Shown here: piece by piece, positions 7,403-15,423 of the stretch
Layout: every line of letters starts with the position of its first letter
Position numbering within the stretch: position 1 is the first letter of the stretch
Source: Lachnospiraceae bacterium
GTDB lineage: Bacteria; Bacillota; Clostridia; Lachnospirales; Lachnospiraceae
NCBI GenBank assembly: GCA_022796795.1
Contig: JAAWJI010000034.1
Span: forward strand, 1-46,028
Length of the DNA: 46,028 bases
Direction: 5' to 3'
Notes under the pieces: generated by a model
Told to the model about the DNA's origin: nothing
What the model saw: only the letters and a program-made list of their open reading frames with translations
Database searches by the model: none
Program-made: the position numbers and the translations under genes

Positions 7403-8872
7403 ATGAAGACGCTAAAAATTGCCTTGCTGCAAATTGCCCCCTGTAAAACGCTGAAGGAGAATCTGGAAAAGGGGATGGAGGCTTGTAAAACTGCAAAGGA
7501 AATGGGCGCCGATCTGGCGCTGTTTCCGGAAATGTGGAGCAATGGGTATCATATTTATGATCGTCCTGTAAGTGAATGGATGGCGGAAGCTATTTCCACA
7601 GACAGTGAGTTTGTCCAGGCCTTCTGCACACTTGCCAGGTCGCTTCATATGGCCATTGGTATCACCTTGCTTGAAAAGCAGGAAAATGCTCCCCGGAATT
7701 CCCTCATTCTCTTTGACAGATTCGGAGAGAGGAAATTTATTTATGCCAAAGTGCATACCTGTGCTTTTGATGTAGAGCGGAATCTGACTCCCGGGGATGA
7801 CTTTTATGTGACTCCCCTTGACACTGCCTGCGGGGAGGTAAATGTGGGGGCCATGATCTGCTATGACAGGGAATTTCCGGAAAGCGCCCGAATTTTGATG
7901 CTGAAAGGAGCAGAGCTCATTTTGGTGCCCAACGCCTGTCCCATGGAAATCAACCGTCTTTCCCAGCTCCGTGCCAGAGCTTTTGAAAATATGACAGCCA
8001 TTGCCACCTGCAATTATCCCGGATCAGTGCCGGACTGCAACGGCGGCTCCAGCGTCTTTGACGGCGTAGCCTATGTCCCGGAGCTTGACCATTCCCGGGA
8101 TACCTGCATTCTGCATGCGGATGAAAAGGAGGGAATTTATATTGCCCAGCTTGATTTGGAACAGCTGCGCAGATACCGGGAAACCGAGGTCCACGGAAAT
8201 TCCTATCGCCATCCCCAAAAATATAGACTATTGACAGAAGAGAAACCTGCCATGAATACAAATAATTTTTATTGGATCAGAGAGCCGAAAACCTACGCCA
8301 TAGAAAACGGGCGCGTCCAGATCACCACAGAACCTCATACGGATCTGTGGCAGCGAACCTATTATCATTTCCGCAATGACAATGCGCCAGTGTTCCAGAT
8401 GGATACGAAAGAAAAATTTTTTTCCTTTATTGTAAAGACTGATTTTCGCGGCAGCAAGCACCGTTTTGACCAATGCGGGGTTGTAATGTATCTGGACTCT
8501 GAAAATTGGATCAAGGGCTCTGTGGAATTTGAGAATGAAGAGTTTCAGCACCTTGGCTCTGTGGTAACCAATCACGGATATTCCGATTGGGCTACTACGG
8601 CGATTCCTGCGGATGTAAAGATCATGTGGTATCGGTTTAGCCGCAGGCAGGATGACTACTGTATAGAATGTTCCCGGGACGGAGTGCATTACTCCCAGAT
8701 GCGTATTTGCCATATGTGGGAGGGCGCGGATGAAATTCGCTTTGGAATCTATGCATGCAGTCCGGAAGCTTCCAGCTTTACGGCGGTTTTTACGGACATG
8801 CAGGTTACGGAGTGTGCGTGGAAGGCCCATGAGGGACAGTTGCCGGATGAGGAGGATGCCGAACTATCGTAA
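7403..8872 (+). CDS. carbon-nitrogen hydrolase (nitrilase superfamily) fused to a DUF1349 domain
   Basis: A 489-residue two-domain protein. Residues about 1-285 are a nitrilase-superfamily amidohydrolase with the catalytic triad Glu43 (LFPEMW), Lys116 (YAKVHTC) and Cys153 (MICYDREFPESAR). It would hydrolyse a carbon-nitrogen bond of an amide, carbamoyl or nitrile substrate in the cytoplasm. Residues about 295-480 match DUF1349 (concanavalin-like fold), with the family run FDQCGVVMYLDSENWIKGS, then EFENEE, then SVVTNHGYSDWAT. ATG 7403 is chosen because GGAGG (7388-7392) lies 10 bases before it. An internal ATG at the domain boundary (PAMNTNNFYWI) suggests the second domain may once have been a separate gene. 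No signal peptide. Substrate unknown; neighbours are decayed sugar genes, so context does not help. Confidence 0.85.
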   Translation: MKTLKIALLQIAPCKTLKENLEKGMEACKTAKEMGADLALFPEMWSNGYHIYDRPVSEWMAEAISTDSEFVQAFCTLARSLHMAIGITLLEKQENAPRNSLILFDRFGERKFIYAKVHTCAFDVERNLTPGDDFYVTPLDTACGEVNVGAMICYDREFPESARILMLKGAELILVPNACPMEINRLSQLRARAFENMTAIATCNYPGSVPDCNGGSSVFDGVAYVPELDHSRDTCILHADEKEGIYIAQLDLEQLRRYRETEVHGNSYRHPQKYRLLTEEKPAMNTNNFYWIREPKTYAIENGRVQITTEPHTDLWQRTYYHFRNDNAPVFQMDTKEKFFSFIVKTDFRGSKHRFDQCGVVMYLDSENWIKGSVEFENEEFQHLGSVVTNHGYSDWATTAIPADVKIMWYRFSRRQDDYCIECSRDGVHYSQMRICHMWEGADEIRFGIYACSPEASSFTAVFTDMQVTECAWKAHEGQLPDEEDAELS

Positions 8873-8889
8873 AAACCTCCCCCTTCTTT

Positions 8890-9150
8890 TTATTTATACA
8901 AATCCACCTTCCGGTCTGCCACAAAGGTTCCCTTTCCCCGAATGGTATATAAATATTTCTCCGCAATCAGCTCTGCGATGGCCTGTCGCACCGTTGTCCG
9001 GCTCACCCCATATTTCTCTATAAGCATGCTTTCCGGCGCAATCATTTCGTCCGGCTGCATGCTTCTTATCTCCTGCAGCAAAATTTCCTTCAACTGATAA
9101 TATAAGGGAAGCTTTGCATTTTTATCAATCCGCAGAACTGCCTGGTTCAT
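8890..9150 (-). CDS. GntR-family DNA-binding domain protein, truncated
   Basis: This 86-residue protein is only the N-terminal winged helix of a GntR regulator. It shows LPLYYQLKEILLQEI, the recognition helix KYGVSRTTVRQAIAELIAEKYL and the wing GKGTFVADR. The usual 150-residue UTRA-type effector domain is absent, because the frame stops five residues after the wing. ATG 9150 is preferred, since AAAGGAG lies 6 bases upstream. It lies among gene fragments, so it is probably a broken regulator of a former sugar operon. A functional minimal DNA-binding protein cannot be excluded. Confidence 0.7.
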   Translation of the reverse strand: MNQAVLRIDKNAKLPLYYQLKEILLQEIRSMQPDEMIAPESMLIEKYGVSRTTVRQAIAELIAEKYLYTIRGKGTFVADRKVDLYK

Positions 9151-9200
9151 CTCTTTCTCCTTTTCCTGGAACAACAGAGGCAACATATGGTTTGCCAATG

Positions 9201-9305
9201 CTACTGTACCCGCTTTAAAATCTCTTCCGTGTATTCCGGTATGGCTGCACGCCTTCCCGACACATAGCTGCCCAATGAAACTATTTTCTTCATTCTCTTT
9301 GTCAT
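9201..9305 (-). CDS. possible 34-residue ORF, doubtful
   Basis: An ATG at 9305 preceded by AGGAGAAAGG at a fair distance opens a 34-residue frame (MTKRMKKIVSLGSYVSGRRA and 14 more residues). It ends at TAG 9201, just upstream of the truncated GntR gene. It resembles no family I know. It may be the N-terminal stub of a deleted gene rather than a real peptide. Confidence 0.2.
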   Translation of the reverse strand: MTKRMKKIVSLGSYVSGRRAAIPEYTEEILKRVQ

Positions 9306-9360
9306 GTGACCTTTCTCCTATTTGAAACTGTTAGGGACATTTCCCTGTTCGGATCCTGTT

Positions 9361-9696
9361 CTACAGTTCATTCAACTTATCAAAATTAATATTCCATGTA
9401 TCCCCATTCTTCACAAAATATTCCTCAAATTCCCCTCTGCTTACGACCGTAGTAGGAGACTCATATACCTCCGGAAGGGCTTCTCCCTCAATGGCCGCCA
9501 CAGCAGCGTCCACACAGGTCATGCCCACTGCCTCCGGGAAGAAAGCCAGTGCAAACTTATAGGCGCCGCCCTCGTAGAGAGCTCCCCGTCCCGCCTTTCC
9601 TTCCAATCCATAGGTAATGGCACAAAGACTGTTAAGATCCATGCCCAGGGCCTTGGCCGCCTCCACCGCTCCAATGGTAGAGTCGCATCCATGCAT
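9361..9696 (-). pseudogene. C-terminal fragment of a sugar-binding (Peripla_BP_4-type) lipoprotein
   Basis: The frame contains the C-terminal lobe of a sugar ABC transporter binding protein. GCDSTIGAVEAAKALGMD is the conserved segment that normally reads N-D-x-x-A/T-x-G-A-x-x-A. It is followed by a terminal region (VDAAVAAIEGEALPE, WNINFDKLNEL) and a TAG. Roughly 200 residues, including signal peptide, lipobox and N-lobe, are missing. At about 9700 the homology switches abruptly to a different gene on the other strand. There is no ribosome-binding site at its first ATG. It is best read as a deletion relic. Confidence 0.7.
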
Positions 9697-9705
9697 CAGT
9701 CCCGT

Positions 9706-9990
9706 TTTTATGGGGAGGATCTTTTATTTCCCCGGGAGATTTGCACATCCTTCGGCTCCCACAAGATCACGCTTCGGGACACCGTGGAAAATCTGGATTT
9801 TTCCCCTGCCCCTGTTTTCCTGCTTTACCATATAAATTTTGGTTTCCCTCTGTTAGATGAAAATACCTACATCTCCTGTCCGTCCGTGGAAAAAGTCGTG
9901 CCCCGGACTTCATCCGCTGCCTCCGGCCTGCCAAAGGCCCGCACCATGACTGCCCCGGTTCCCGGGAAAAGGGACGGGAACAGGCTTTGA
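9706..9990 (+). pseudogene. fragment of a DUF4432 (aldose-epimerase-like) gene
   Basis: The plus frame here carries, in order, REICTSFGSHKITLRDTVEN, then FSPAPVFLLYHINFGFPLLD, then VVPRTSSAASGLPKARTMTAPVPG. These match the middle of DUF4432 proteins, galactose-mutarotase-like enzymes of sugar metabolism (the L-Y-H-x-N-F-G-x-P-L-L segment is diagnostic). The N-terminal half and the C-terminal third are missing. The frame upstream of 9700 is antisense to the binding-protein fragment, and the frame closes with TGA at 9988. This is a decayed gene fused end to end with another relic. Confidence 0.6.
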
Positions 9991-10067
9991 AAAATGAGAT
10001 TGTACGATTTTTAGAGCCGCTGGAGCAGATGGTTTTTGAGACAGAACTGGGGGTGGAGGAGTTGTGA
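9987..10067 (+). pseudogene. short C-terminal tail of an unidentified gene
   Basis: Overlapping the previous relic in another frame is a helical tail (NEIVRFLEPLEQMVFETELG, then VEEL) closed by TGA at 10065. Its composition looks coding, but there is no start or ribosome-binding site and no recognised family. It may be the end of a third gene lost from this locus. Confidence 0.3.
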
Positions 10068-10133
10068 TGATCTCCAGATGAGGATTTTACCAGGGATTCT
10101 GCTTTAATTCTGCTTAAATTTCTCCAAAAAGAA

Positions 10134-10162
10134 TTGACATTCCCCAAAAACAGCCGTATACT
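10134..10162 (+). promoter_or_regulatory. promoter of the glycine-riboswitch transcript
   Basis: TTGACA (10134-10139), exactly 17 bases, TATACT (10157-10162). This near-consensus promoter places the transcript start near 10169, about 25 bases before the aptamer region. Confidence 0.8.
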
Positions 10163-10194
10163 ACCCTTTGTACATAACAAAAGTATCCGAAGAA

Positions 10195-10313
10195 ACCTCT
10201 GGAACAGCTTACGGCCGGACCGGAGGCCGAGGAAACTCTGGAGAATCCCATTGAATTGGGTGCCGAAGGTGCAAGGCGCATATGCCGAATCTCTCAGGCA
10301 AAAAGGACAGAGC
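10195..10313 (+). ncRNA. glycine riboswitch aptamer
   Basis: The conserved core is clear: CTCTGGAGAAT, then GGTGCCGAAGGTGCAAGG, then AATCTCTCAGGCAAAAAGG and ACAGAG. The CTCTG (about 10235) and CAGAG (about 10308) ends form P1. One full aptamer is seen. The upstream segment (10195-10235) contains a GGCC...GGCC hairpin and a second ACCTCTGG. This is compatible with a degenerate first aptamer or a singlet-type ghost partner. The riboswitch sits in the leader of the AGCS symporter, so glycine likely tunes uptake or export of glycine/alanine. Two hairpins follow and would form the expression platform. Confidence 0.88.
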
Positions 10314-10352
10314 AGATAGAAAATAGGATCAATTCCTGCTATCTTTTTGTTT
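10314..10352 (+). terminator. AT-rich terminator-like hairpin after the riboswitch
   Basis: AGATAG (10314-10319) pairs with CTATCT (10339-10344), with a small inner AGGA/TCCT pairing, and is followed by TTTTGTTTT. The left arm abuts the 3' strand of aptamer helix P1, so ligand binding could influence its folding. Confidence 0.45.
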
Positions 10353-10357
10353 TCCGG

Positions 10358-10384
10358 AGCTGCCGTCTTCATCGGCAGCTTTTT
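10358..10384 (+). terminator. expression-platform terminator
   Basis: AGCTGCCG and CGGCAGCT form a perfect 8-base-pair stem with a 7-base loop and a TTTT tail, 43 bases before the symporter start. It is the strongest candidate for the regulated terminator of the glycine riboswitch. Confidence 0.65.
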
Positions 10385-10427
10385 CTATGTAAAAATCTGT
10401 ATTTCATCACACAGGAGGAATTTTACT

Positions 10428-11792
10428 ATGGAAGCAGCATTGAAAGTAGTACAGACCATTAATCTGTACCTGTCCGATTACATTTTAGTCGTTCTGCTCA
10501 TCGGATGCGGTCTGTTCTTCAGCATCAAAACAAAATTTGTACAGGTCCGCTGTTTTGGGGAGGGCATGAAAGCCGTTTTCGGCAAGCTGTCCCTGAAGGG
10601 CGGTAAACAGGAAAGCGGTCTTACCTCGTTCCAGGCCCTGGCCACTGCCATTGCGGCCCAAGTGGGTACAGGAAATATTATCGGCGCCTGCGGCGCCATT
10701 CTCACAGGAGGACCAGGCGCCATCTTCTGGATGTGGATCATTGCCTTTTTCGGCATGGCTACCATCTATGCAGAGGCTGTTCTGGCTCAGAAGACCCGGC
10801 GTGTGGATCCAGACGGCTCCATCCACGGCGGACCGGTGTATTATATTCTGAAAGCTTTCCCCAACGGCTTCGGAAAATTCCTGGCCGGCTTCTTCGCCGT
10901 GGCAATCATCCTGGCTCTGGGCTTTATGGGATGTATGGTTCAGTCCAACTCCATCGGTGAGACCTGCAGCACAGCTCTTGGCATCCCCACCTGGGTAATT
11001 GGAATCCTTGTGGCAGCCGTGGCAGCCTTTATCTTTATCGGCGGCATCCAGAGGCTGGCCTCTGTGACGGAAAAGCTGGTGCCCATTATGGCTTTGGTCT
11101 ATCTGGTTGGAGGACTGATCCTTCTCATCTGCCGGATCCAGTACGTGCCGGAAACCTTTGCCATGATCTTCCGCTATGCTTTCCAGCCCCAGGCTATTAT
11201 TGGCGGCAGCCTGGGCTATGCCCTGAAAACCGCTATCAGCCAGGGCGTAAAGCGGGGACTCTTCTCCAATGAGGCCGGTATGGGATCCACCCCTCATGCT
11301 CATGCCATGGCAAATGTGGCGGATCCCCACGAGCAGGGCGTGGTAGCCATGATCGGCGTGTTCATTGATACCTTCGTGGTTCTGACCATGACGGCTCTCA
11401 TTGTAATTTCCACCCTGTATGCAGGAAACGGGGTTTTAAGCGCAGGAACCGCAGAAGGCGTCAACCGGGCCAATATGGCGCAGCTGGCCTTTGGCACTGT
11501 ATTCAGCAGTACTGTGGGCAATCTGTTTATTGCTGTCTGCCTGTTATTCTTTGCCTTCTCCACCATTCTCAGCTGGAACCTGTTCGGCAAGATTAATGTA
11601 CAATATCTCTTTGGAGACCAGGGCGTAAAGGTTTATTCTGTGCTGGCTGTCGTATTCATCTTCCTGGGCTCCTGCCTGTCCAATGACCTGGTATGGGAGC
11701 TTACGGATACCTTTAACCAGCTCATGGTACTTCCCAACGTGCTGGCCCTGCTGGCCCTGGCTTCCCTGGTAACCGGCCGAAAGGAAAAATAA
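10428..11792 (+). CDS. AGCS-family sodium:alanine/glycine symporter
   Basis: A 454-residue membrane protein with about eleven hydrophobic segments. AGCS (alanine or glycine:cation symporter) features include the GTGNIIGACGAILTGGPGA segment, YILKAFPNGFGKFLAGFFAV, the SQGVKRGLFSNEAGMGSTPH motif and NLFGKINVQYLFG near the C-terminus. It carries small neutral amino acids with Na+ across the cytoplasmic membrane. ATG 10428 follows GGAGG (10414-10418) by 9 bases; the longer in-frame extension would run through the riboswitch terminator and is rejected. The glycine riboswitch upstream supports glycine as a physiological substrate. A terminator closes the single-gene unit. Confidence 0.92.
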   Translation: MEAALKVVQTINLYLSDYILVVLLIGCGLFFSIKTKFVQVRCFGEGMKAVFGKLSLKGGKQESGLTSFQALATAIAAQVGTGNIIGACGAILTGGPGAIFWMWIIAFFGMATIYAEAVLAQKTRRVDPDGSIHGGPVYYILKAFPNGFGKFLAGFFAVAIILALGFMGCMVQSNSIGETCSTALGIPTWVIGILVAAVAAFIFIGGIQRLASVTEKLVPIMALVYLVGGLILLICRIQYVPETFAMIFRYAFQPQAIIGGSLGYALKTAISQGVKRGLFSNEAGMGSTPHAHAMANVADPHEQGVVAMIGVFIDTFVVLTMTALIVISTLYAGNGVLSAGTAEGVNRANMAQLAFGTVFSSTVGNLFIAVCLLFFAFSTILSWNLFGKINVQYLFGDQGVKVYSVLAVVFIFLGSCLSNDLVWELTDTFNQLMVLPNVLALLALASLVTGRKEK

Positions 11793-11826
11793 CGGAAAAG
11801 GGAAGAGACAGGCAGATGCAACAAAA

Positions 11827-11878
11827 ATCCCGGACAGAAGCCGGTTTTTTCAAACCGACCTCTGCCCGGGATCTTTTT
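11827..11878 (+). terminator. intrinsic terminator after the AGCS gene
   Basis: ATCCCGG, then CAGAAG and CCGGTT pair across the loop with AACCGA, CCTCTG and CCCGGGAT, followed by CTTTTTA. It is a long stem ending the symporter transcript and facing the convergent arabinose operon. Confidence 0.8.
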
Positions 11879-11937
11879 ATCTCCGGCCCGGTTCCTGTTT
11901 TACAGCCAACGGAACCTAAAACATCCGCCTGTTTATC

Positions 11938-13014
11938 TTAATAGCTCTGCTCCTCTATGATCCGCTCCAGATCCATGGTGGAATCAAAATAGGCCTCCTC
12001 CACATATTGAACCTTCTCTACGGTCTCTCCTCGCTCCAGCCTCTGAATGATTTCGGAAACCAGGGGAGCCAGATCCGGATTGCACTCAAATACAGCGTTG
12101 ATTTTTCCGTCTTTTAAGGTCTCCAGGGCAGCCCGGCCCGCGTCAAAGGAAATAATAATAATATCTCCATCCGGACCGCAGGTTCTGCCAGATTTTTCAA
12201 TGGCCTCTATGGCCCCAAAGGTCATGTTGTCATTTTCACTGACTACCACGTCAATGTCCTCATAGCTTTCCAGAAACTGCTCCATGACCTCCTGGCCCTT
12301 GGCCTGCGTAAAATCTCCCGACTGCTGTTCCAGCATGATCCAGTTCTCCTGCTGCTCCAGCACCTCCTGAAATCCCTCTGTCCTGCCAATCTGTGCGGTA
12401 GAGCCCAGGGTTCCCTGCAAGGTAACAATTCGAATTTCATCTTCCCCCCGACCTGAAGCCCGCAGATGATTTTGCAGCCACTCTCCGGCCCGACGGCCCT
12501 CCCGCTGGAAATCGCTGCCTACCCAGCAGGTGTAGAGGTTCTCGTCCTCCACACTCACAGAACGGTCGGCCAGGATCACCGGAATCCCCGCGTCCTTTGC
12601 CTCCTGAAACACAGAGTCCCAACCCACCTCCACAATGGGGTCTACCACGATATAATCAACCTCCTGGAGAATGAAATTGCGCACTGCCTTCAGCTGATTT
12701 TCCTGCTTCTGCTGAGCGTCCTCATAAATGAGATAGTATCCGTTCTCCGCTGTAAAGGTATTCCGGTAGGATTCCGTGTTGCCGATCCGCCAGTCCGATT
12801 CCGATCCCACCTGTGAAAAGCCTACCACAAGATACGCTCCGTTCCGGGAAGCGGCATCCTCCTCATAGGGCGGTACAGCCTCCAAAACAGACTCTTCCAC
12901 TTTGGGAAACTCCGTCTCCGGGGCGGACTGCTCCTTTTCGGTGCAGCCTGTCATAAACAATACCAGCGCTGCCGCCGCTGCCAGGATGCTCCCTCCTGCC
13001 CTCTTACTGTCCAT
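11938..13014 (-). CDS. second YtfQ-like sugar-binding lipoprotein
   Basis: A 358-residue lipoprotein: N-terminal signal ([20 protein letters not shown]) with lipobox MTGC, then an acidic linker and a Peripla_BP_4 sugar-binding fold. It strongly resembles E. coli YtfQ ([70 protein letters not shown]) and is a paralogue of the binding protein at 19126-20247. ATG 13014 is used; it overlaps the araD stop by 11 bases. ATG 13023 or 13032 are possible alternatives. It is the last gene of the operon and has no terminator of its own visible. It may widen the ligand range of the transporter, or present sugar to the YesM-type kinase. Confidence 0.85.
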   Translation of the reverse strand: MDSKRAGGSILAAAAALVLFMTGCTEKEQSAPETEFPKVEESVLEAVPPYEEDAASRNGAYLVVGFSQVGSESDWRIGNTESYRNTFTAENGYYLIYEDAQQKQENQLKAVRNFILQEVDYIVVDPIVEVGWDSVFQEAKDAGIPVILADRSVSVEDENLYTCWVGSDFQREGRRAGEWLQNHLRASGRGEDEIRIVTLQGTLGSTAQIGRTEGFQEVLEQQENWIMLEQQSGDFTQAKGQEVMEQFLESYEDIDVVVSENDNMTFGAIEAIEKSGRTCGPDGDIIIISFDAGRAALETLKDGKINAVFECNPDLAPLVSEIIQRLERGETVEKVQYVEEAYFDSTMDLERIIEEQSY

Positions 13015-13696
13015 AATAGGCATTAGCTCCATGCTTTCTGTAGTAATGCTTATCCTGCAATTCCTGGGGAGCCGGCACATTTTGGGGATTAATCATCTCG
13101 CAGCGGGCGGCCATCTTGGCCACCTCTTCCAGCACAACCGCATTGTGCACAGCCTCATGAGCATCCTTTCCCCAGGTAAAAGGACCATGGTTCTTGCACA
13201 GCACCGCCGGCATAGCCACATAGTCCAGCCCCTTGGCCTCAAAGTCGTCTGCAATCAGAACGCCTGTATTCCACTCGTAAGCCTCCTGGATCTCCTCCTT
13301 CGTCAGATTCCGCACGCAGGGCACCTCCCCGTACAGATAGTCCGCATGGGTGGTTCCATAGCAGGGAATCCCCCTTCCGGCCTGAGCCCAGCTGGTAGCC
13401 CAGGAAGAATGGGTATGTACGATCCCGCCAATATGGGGGAACCGGTTATACAGCACCACATGCGTCGGCGTATCCGAGGAAGGATGATACGCTCCCTCTA
13501 CCTTATTGCCCTTCAGATCCACCACAACCATATCCTCCGGCTTCAGCTCCTCATAGGCCACGCCGCTGGGCTTAATCACCAAAAGACCGCTCTCCCGATC
13601 AATGCCGCTTACGTTCCCCCAGGTAAAAGTCACCAGACCGTACCTGGGCAGCTGCATATTCGCCTCATAAACCTCTAATTTTAATTGTTCCAGCAT
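13004..13696 (-). CDS. araD: L-ribulose-5-phosphate 4-epimerase
   Basis: A 230-residue class II aldolase/epimerase that turns L-ribulose 5-phosphate into D-xylulose 5-phosphate, the last step of L-arabinose breakdown. Zinc ligands are visible in VHTHSSWA (two His) and [10 protein letters not shown] (third His). The substrate-binding GNVSG and KPSGV loops are intact, as is the C-terminal [14 protein letters not shown] tail typical of AraD. ATG 13696 follows a perfect AGGAGGTGAG at close range; the longer frame lacks a site. It lies downstream of araA (138 bases) and overlaps the second binding-protein gene. Length matches E. coli AraD (231). Confidence 0.95.
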   Translation of the reverse strand: MLEQLKLEVYEANMQLPRYGLVTFTWGNVSGIDRESGLLVIKPSGVAYEELKPEDMVVVDLKGNKVEGAYHPSSDTPTHVVLYNRFPHIGGIVHTHSSWATSWAQAGRGIPCYGTTHADYLYGEVPCVRNLTKEEIQEAYEWNTGVLIADDFEAKGLDYVAMPAVLCKNHGPFTWGKDAHEAVHNAVVLEEVAKMAARCEMINPQNVPAPQELQDKHYYRKHGANAYYGQ

Positions 13697-13834
13697 TATT
13701 CTCACCTCCTCACTACAACAAACTGACATACTCCGTCCCTAGTTTTTTATTATACCGTCTATCAAACATCCTGTCCATATGCAACTTCACTCCCATAAAG
13801 CCCGGCGGTCTATGCAAAATTTACCATGCGAAAT

Positions 13835-15334
13835 CTATTTGCAAAATGCCGCGCTGTTCCACCGCAGCTCATTTTTAAACTGGCGAATCGTGGTATCTGC
13901 GTCAATGTAAACCGCCTCAATACCCATATAGGCCGCCCAGTCTCCCATCTGCTCAGCGGTCAGATCGTAGGAGAATGCTGTGTGGTGTGCTCCGCCGGCC
14001 AGGATCCAGGCCTCGGCTCCTGTTTTCAGATTGGGCCTCGGAGTCCAGAACGCTGTAGCTACAGGAAGCTTGGGCATGGGTTTCTCGGTCTTCCTGCAGT
14101 CCACCTCATTGATAATCAGGCGGAACCGATCTCCCAGATCCACCAGGGAGGTGGCAATACCAGGGCCCTCCTTGGCTGTAAATACCAGGCGGGCCGGATC
14201 CTCCCGTTCTCCCATAGAAAGGGGCTGCGCCTTGATGCTGATGGGACCGTCCGCAATGGTAGGACACACCTCCAGCATATGAGCCTGCAGGATTCCCTCT
14301 TTTCCCGGAACCAGGTTATAGGTGTAGTCCTCCATAAAGGAGGTTCCCTTTGCGTCCTTCATACCAGCCGTCATAAGCTTCATGACCCGGACCATGGCCG
14401 CCGTCTTCCAGTCTCCCTCGGCTCCGAAGCCGTATCCCTTTTCCATGAGCCGCTGGATAGCAAGACCCGGCAGCTGCTTTAAGCTGCCCAGATCACCAAA
14501 ATGGGTCACCACAGCCTGATAATTCTTCTCCTTTAGGAAGCGCTCGAAGCCCAGCTCAATCCCAGCCTGGACAGCCACATGGCGGCGGAATTCCTTCTCG
14601 TCCCGCCCCTCGGTCAGAATCTGATAGACGCTGTAGTATTCCTCCACCAGAGCATCAATATCGCTCTGGGAGACAGCCTCCACAGCATCTGCAATCTCAT
14701 TGATAGGATAGGCGTCGATTTCCCAGCCAAACTTGATCTGAGCCTCTACCTTATCGCCCTCGGTCACAGCTACATTGCGCATATTATCGGCTACCCGCAT
14801 CACCCGGATATGGCTGCTCTCCATGACGCCCACGGCTGTGCGCATCCAGCTTCCCATCTGCTTTTGCACAGCCGGATCCGCCCAGTAGCCCATGATGATC
14901 TTACGCTCCATGCCCAGACGGGTGAAAATATGGCCGTATTCCCTGTCGCCGTGAGCTGCCTGATTCTCATTCATGAAATCCATGTCAATGGTGTCATACG
15001 GGATTTCCTGATTAAACTGGGTGTGGAAATGGAGCAGAGGCTTCCGATATTCCTGCAGTCCCAGAATCCAGGATTTAGACGGAGAAAAGGTGTGCATCCA
15101 GGTAATGACCCCAGCGCAGTCTGGATCTGTATTGGCCTCATTCAGGGTCTTCCGGATCAGCTCATTGGTGATCAGAGTGGGCTTCCACACCAACTCATAG
15201 GGCAGATTTCCGGAAGCATTCAAAGCCTCCACGATCTTTTTAGAATGTTCCGCCACATGGGCCAGGCACTCGTCTCCATAGAGATCCTGGGAGCCAGTGC
15301 AGAACCAGAACTGATATTTCTTAGTCTGTAGCAT
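13835..15334 (-). CDS. araA: L-arabinose isomerase
   Basis: A 499-residue Mn-dependent isomerase converting L-arabinose to L-ribulose. It begins with the family N-terminus (KKYQFWFCTGSQDLYG) and keeps GVITWMHTFSPSK, LHFHTQFNQEIPYDTIDMDF, GHIFTRLGMERKIIMGYW and the metal-site regions (YGFGAEGDWKTAAMVR, FMEDYTYNL, HMLEVCP, and the late GGAHHT). Size equals E. coli AraA (500). AAAGGAG lies about 9 bases before ATG 15334. It follows two permease genes and precedes araD. No ribulokinase gene (araB) occurs in the operon, so that step must be supplied elsewhere. Confidence 0.96.
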   Translation of the reverse strand: MLQTKKYQFWFCTGSQDLYGDECLAHVAEHSKKIVEALNASGNLPYELVWKPTLITNELIRKTLNEANTDPDCAGVITWMHTFSPSKSWILGLQEYRKPLLHFHTQFNQEIPYDTIDMDFMNENQAAHGDREYGHIFTRLGMERKIIMGYWADPAVQKQMGSWMRTAVGVMESSHIRVMRVADNMRNVAVTEGDKVEAQIKFGWEIDAYPINEIADAVEAVSQSDIDALVEEYYSVYQILTEGRDEKEFRRHVAVQAGIELGFERFLKEKNYQAVVTHFGDLGSLKQLPGLAIQRLMEKGYGFGAEGDWKTAAMVRVMKLMTAGMKDAKGTSFMEDYTYNLVPGKEGILQAHMLEVCPTIADGPISIKAQPLSMGEREDPARLVFTAKEGPGIATSLVDLGDRFRLIINEVDCRKTEKPMPKLPVATAFWTPRPNLKTGAEAWILAGGAHHTAFSYDLTAEQMGDWAAYMGIEAVYIDADTTIRQFKNELRWNSAAFCK

Positions 15335-15356
15335 ACAATATTTCTCCTTTCAAACT

Positions 15357-15416
15357 GGCAGCTGCCGGGCTTAAGCTCACATTTTTAAACTTCCCTGCCC
15401 GGCCTGCCGTTTTTTT
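15357..15416. terminator. intercistronic hairpin with T-run on the plus strand
   Basis: GGCAG(CT)GCCGGGC (15357-15370) pairs with GCCCGGCCTGCC (15397-15408), followed on the plus strand by TTTTTTTGTTT. For the minus-strand ara operon there is no T-run. It may therefore act as an mRNA-stabilising or processing hairpin, or block antisense transcription, rather than end the operon. Confidence 0.55.
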
Positions 15417-15423
15417 GTTTTCT

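Noticed and set aside
7188..7406. 72-residue plus-strand frame upstream of the nitrilase fusion
   Set aside because: It is antisense to the cupin remnant and has no ribosome-binding site. The minus-strand reading gives a recognisable domain.
9767..10372. 201-residue minus-strand frame
   Set aside because: It crosses the glycine riboswitch, its promoter and the DUF4432 relic, and its translation has no recognisable domain.
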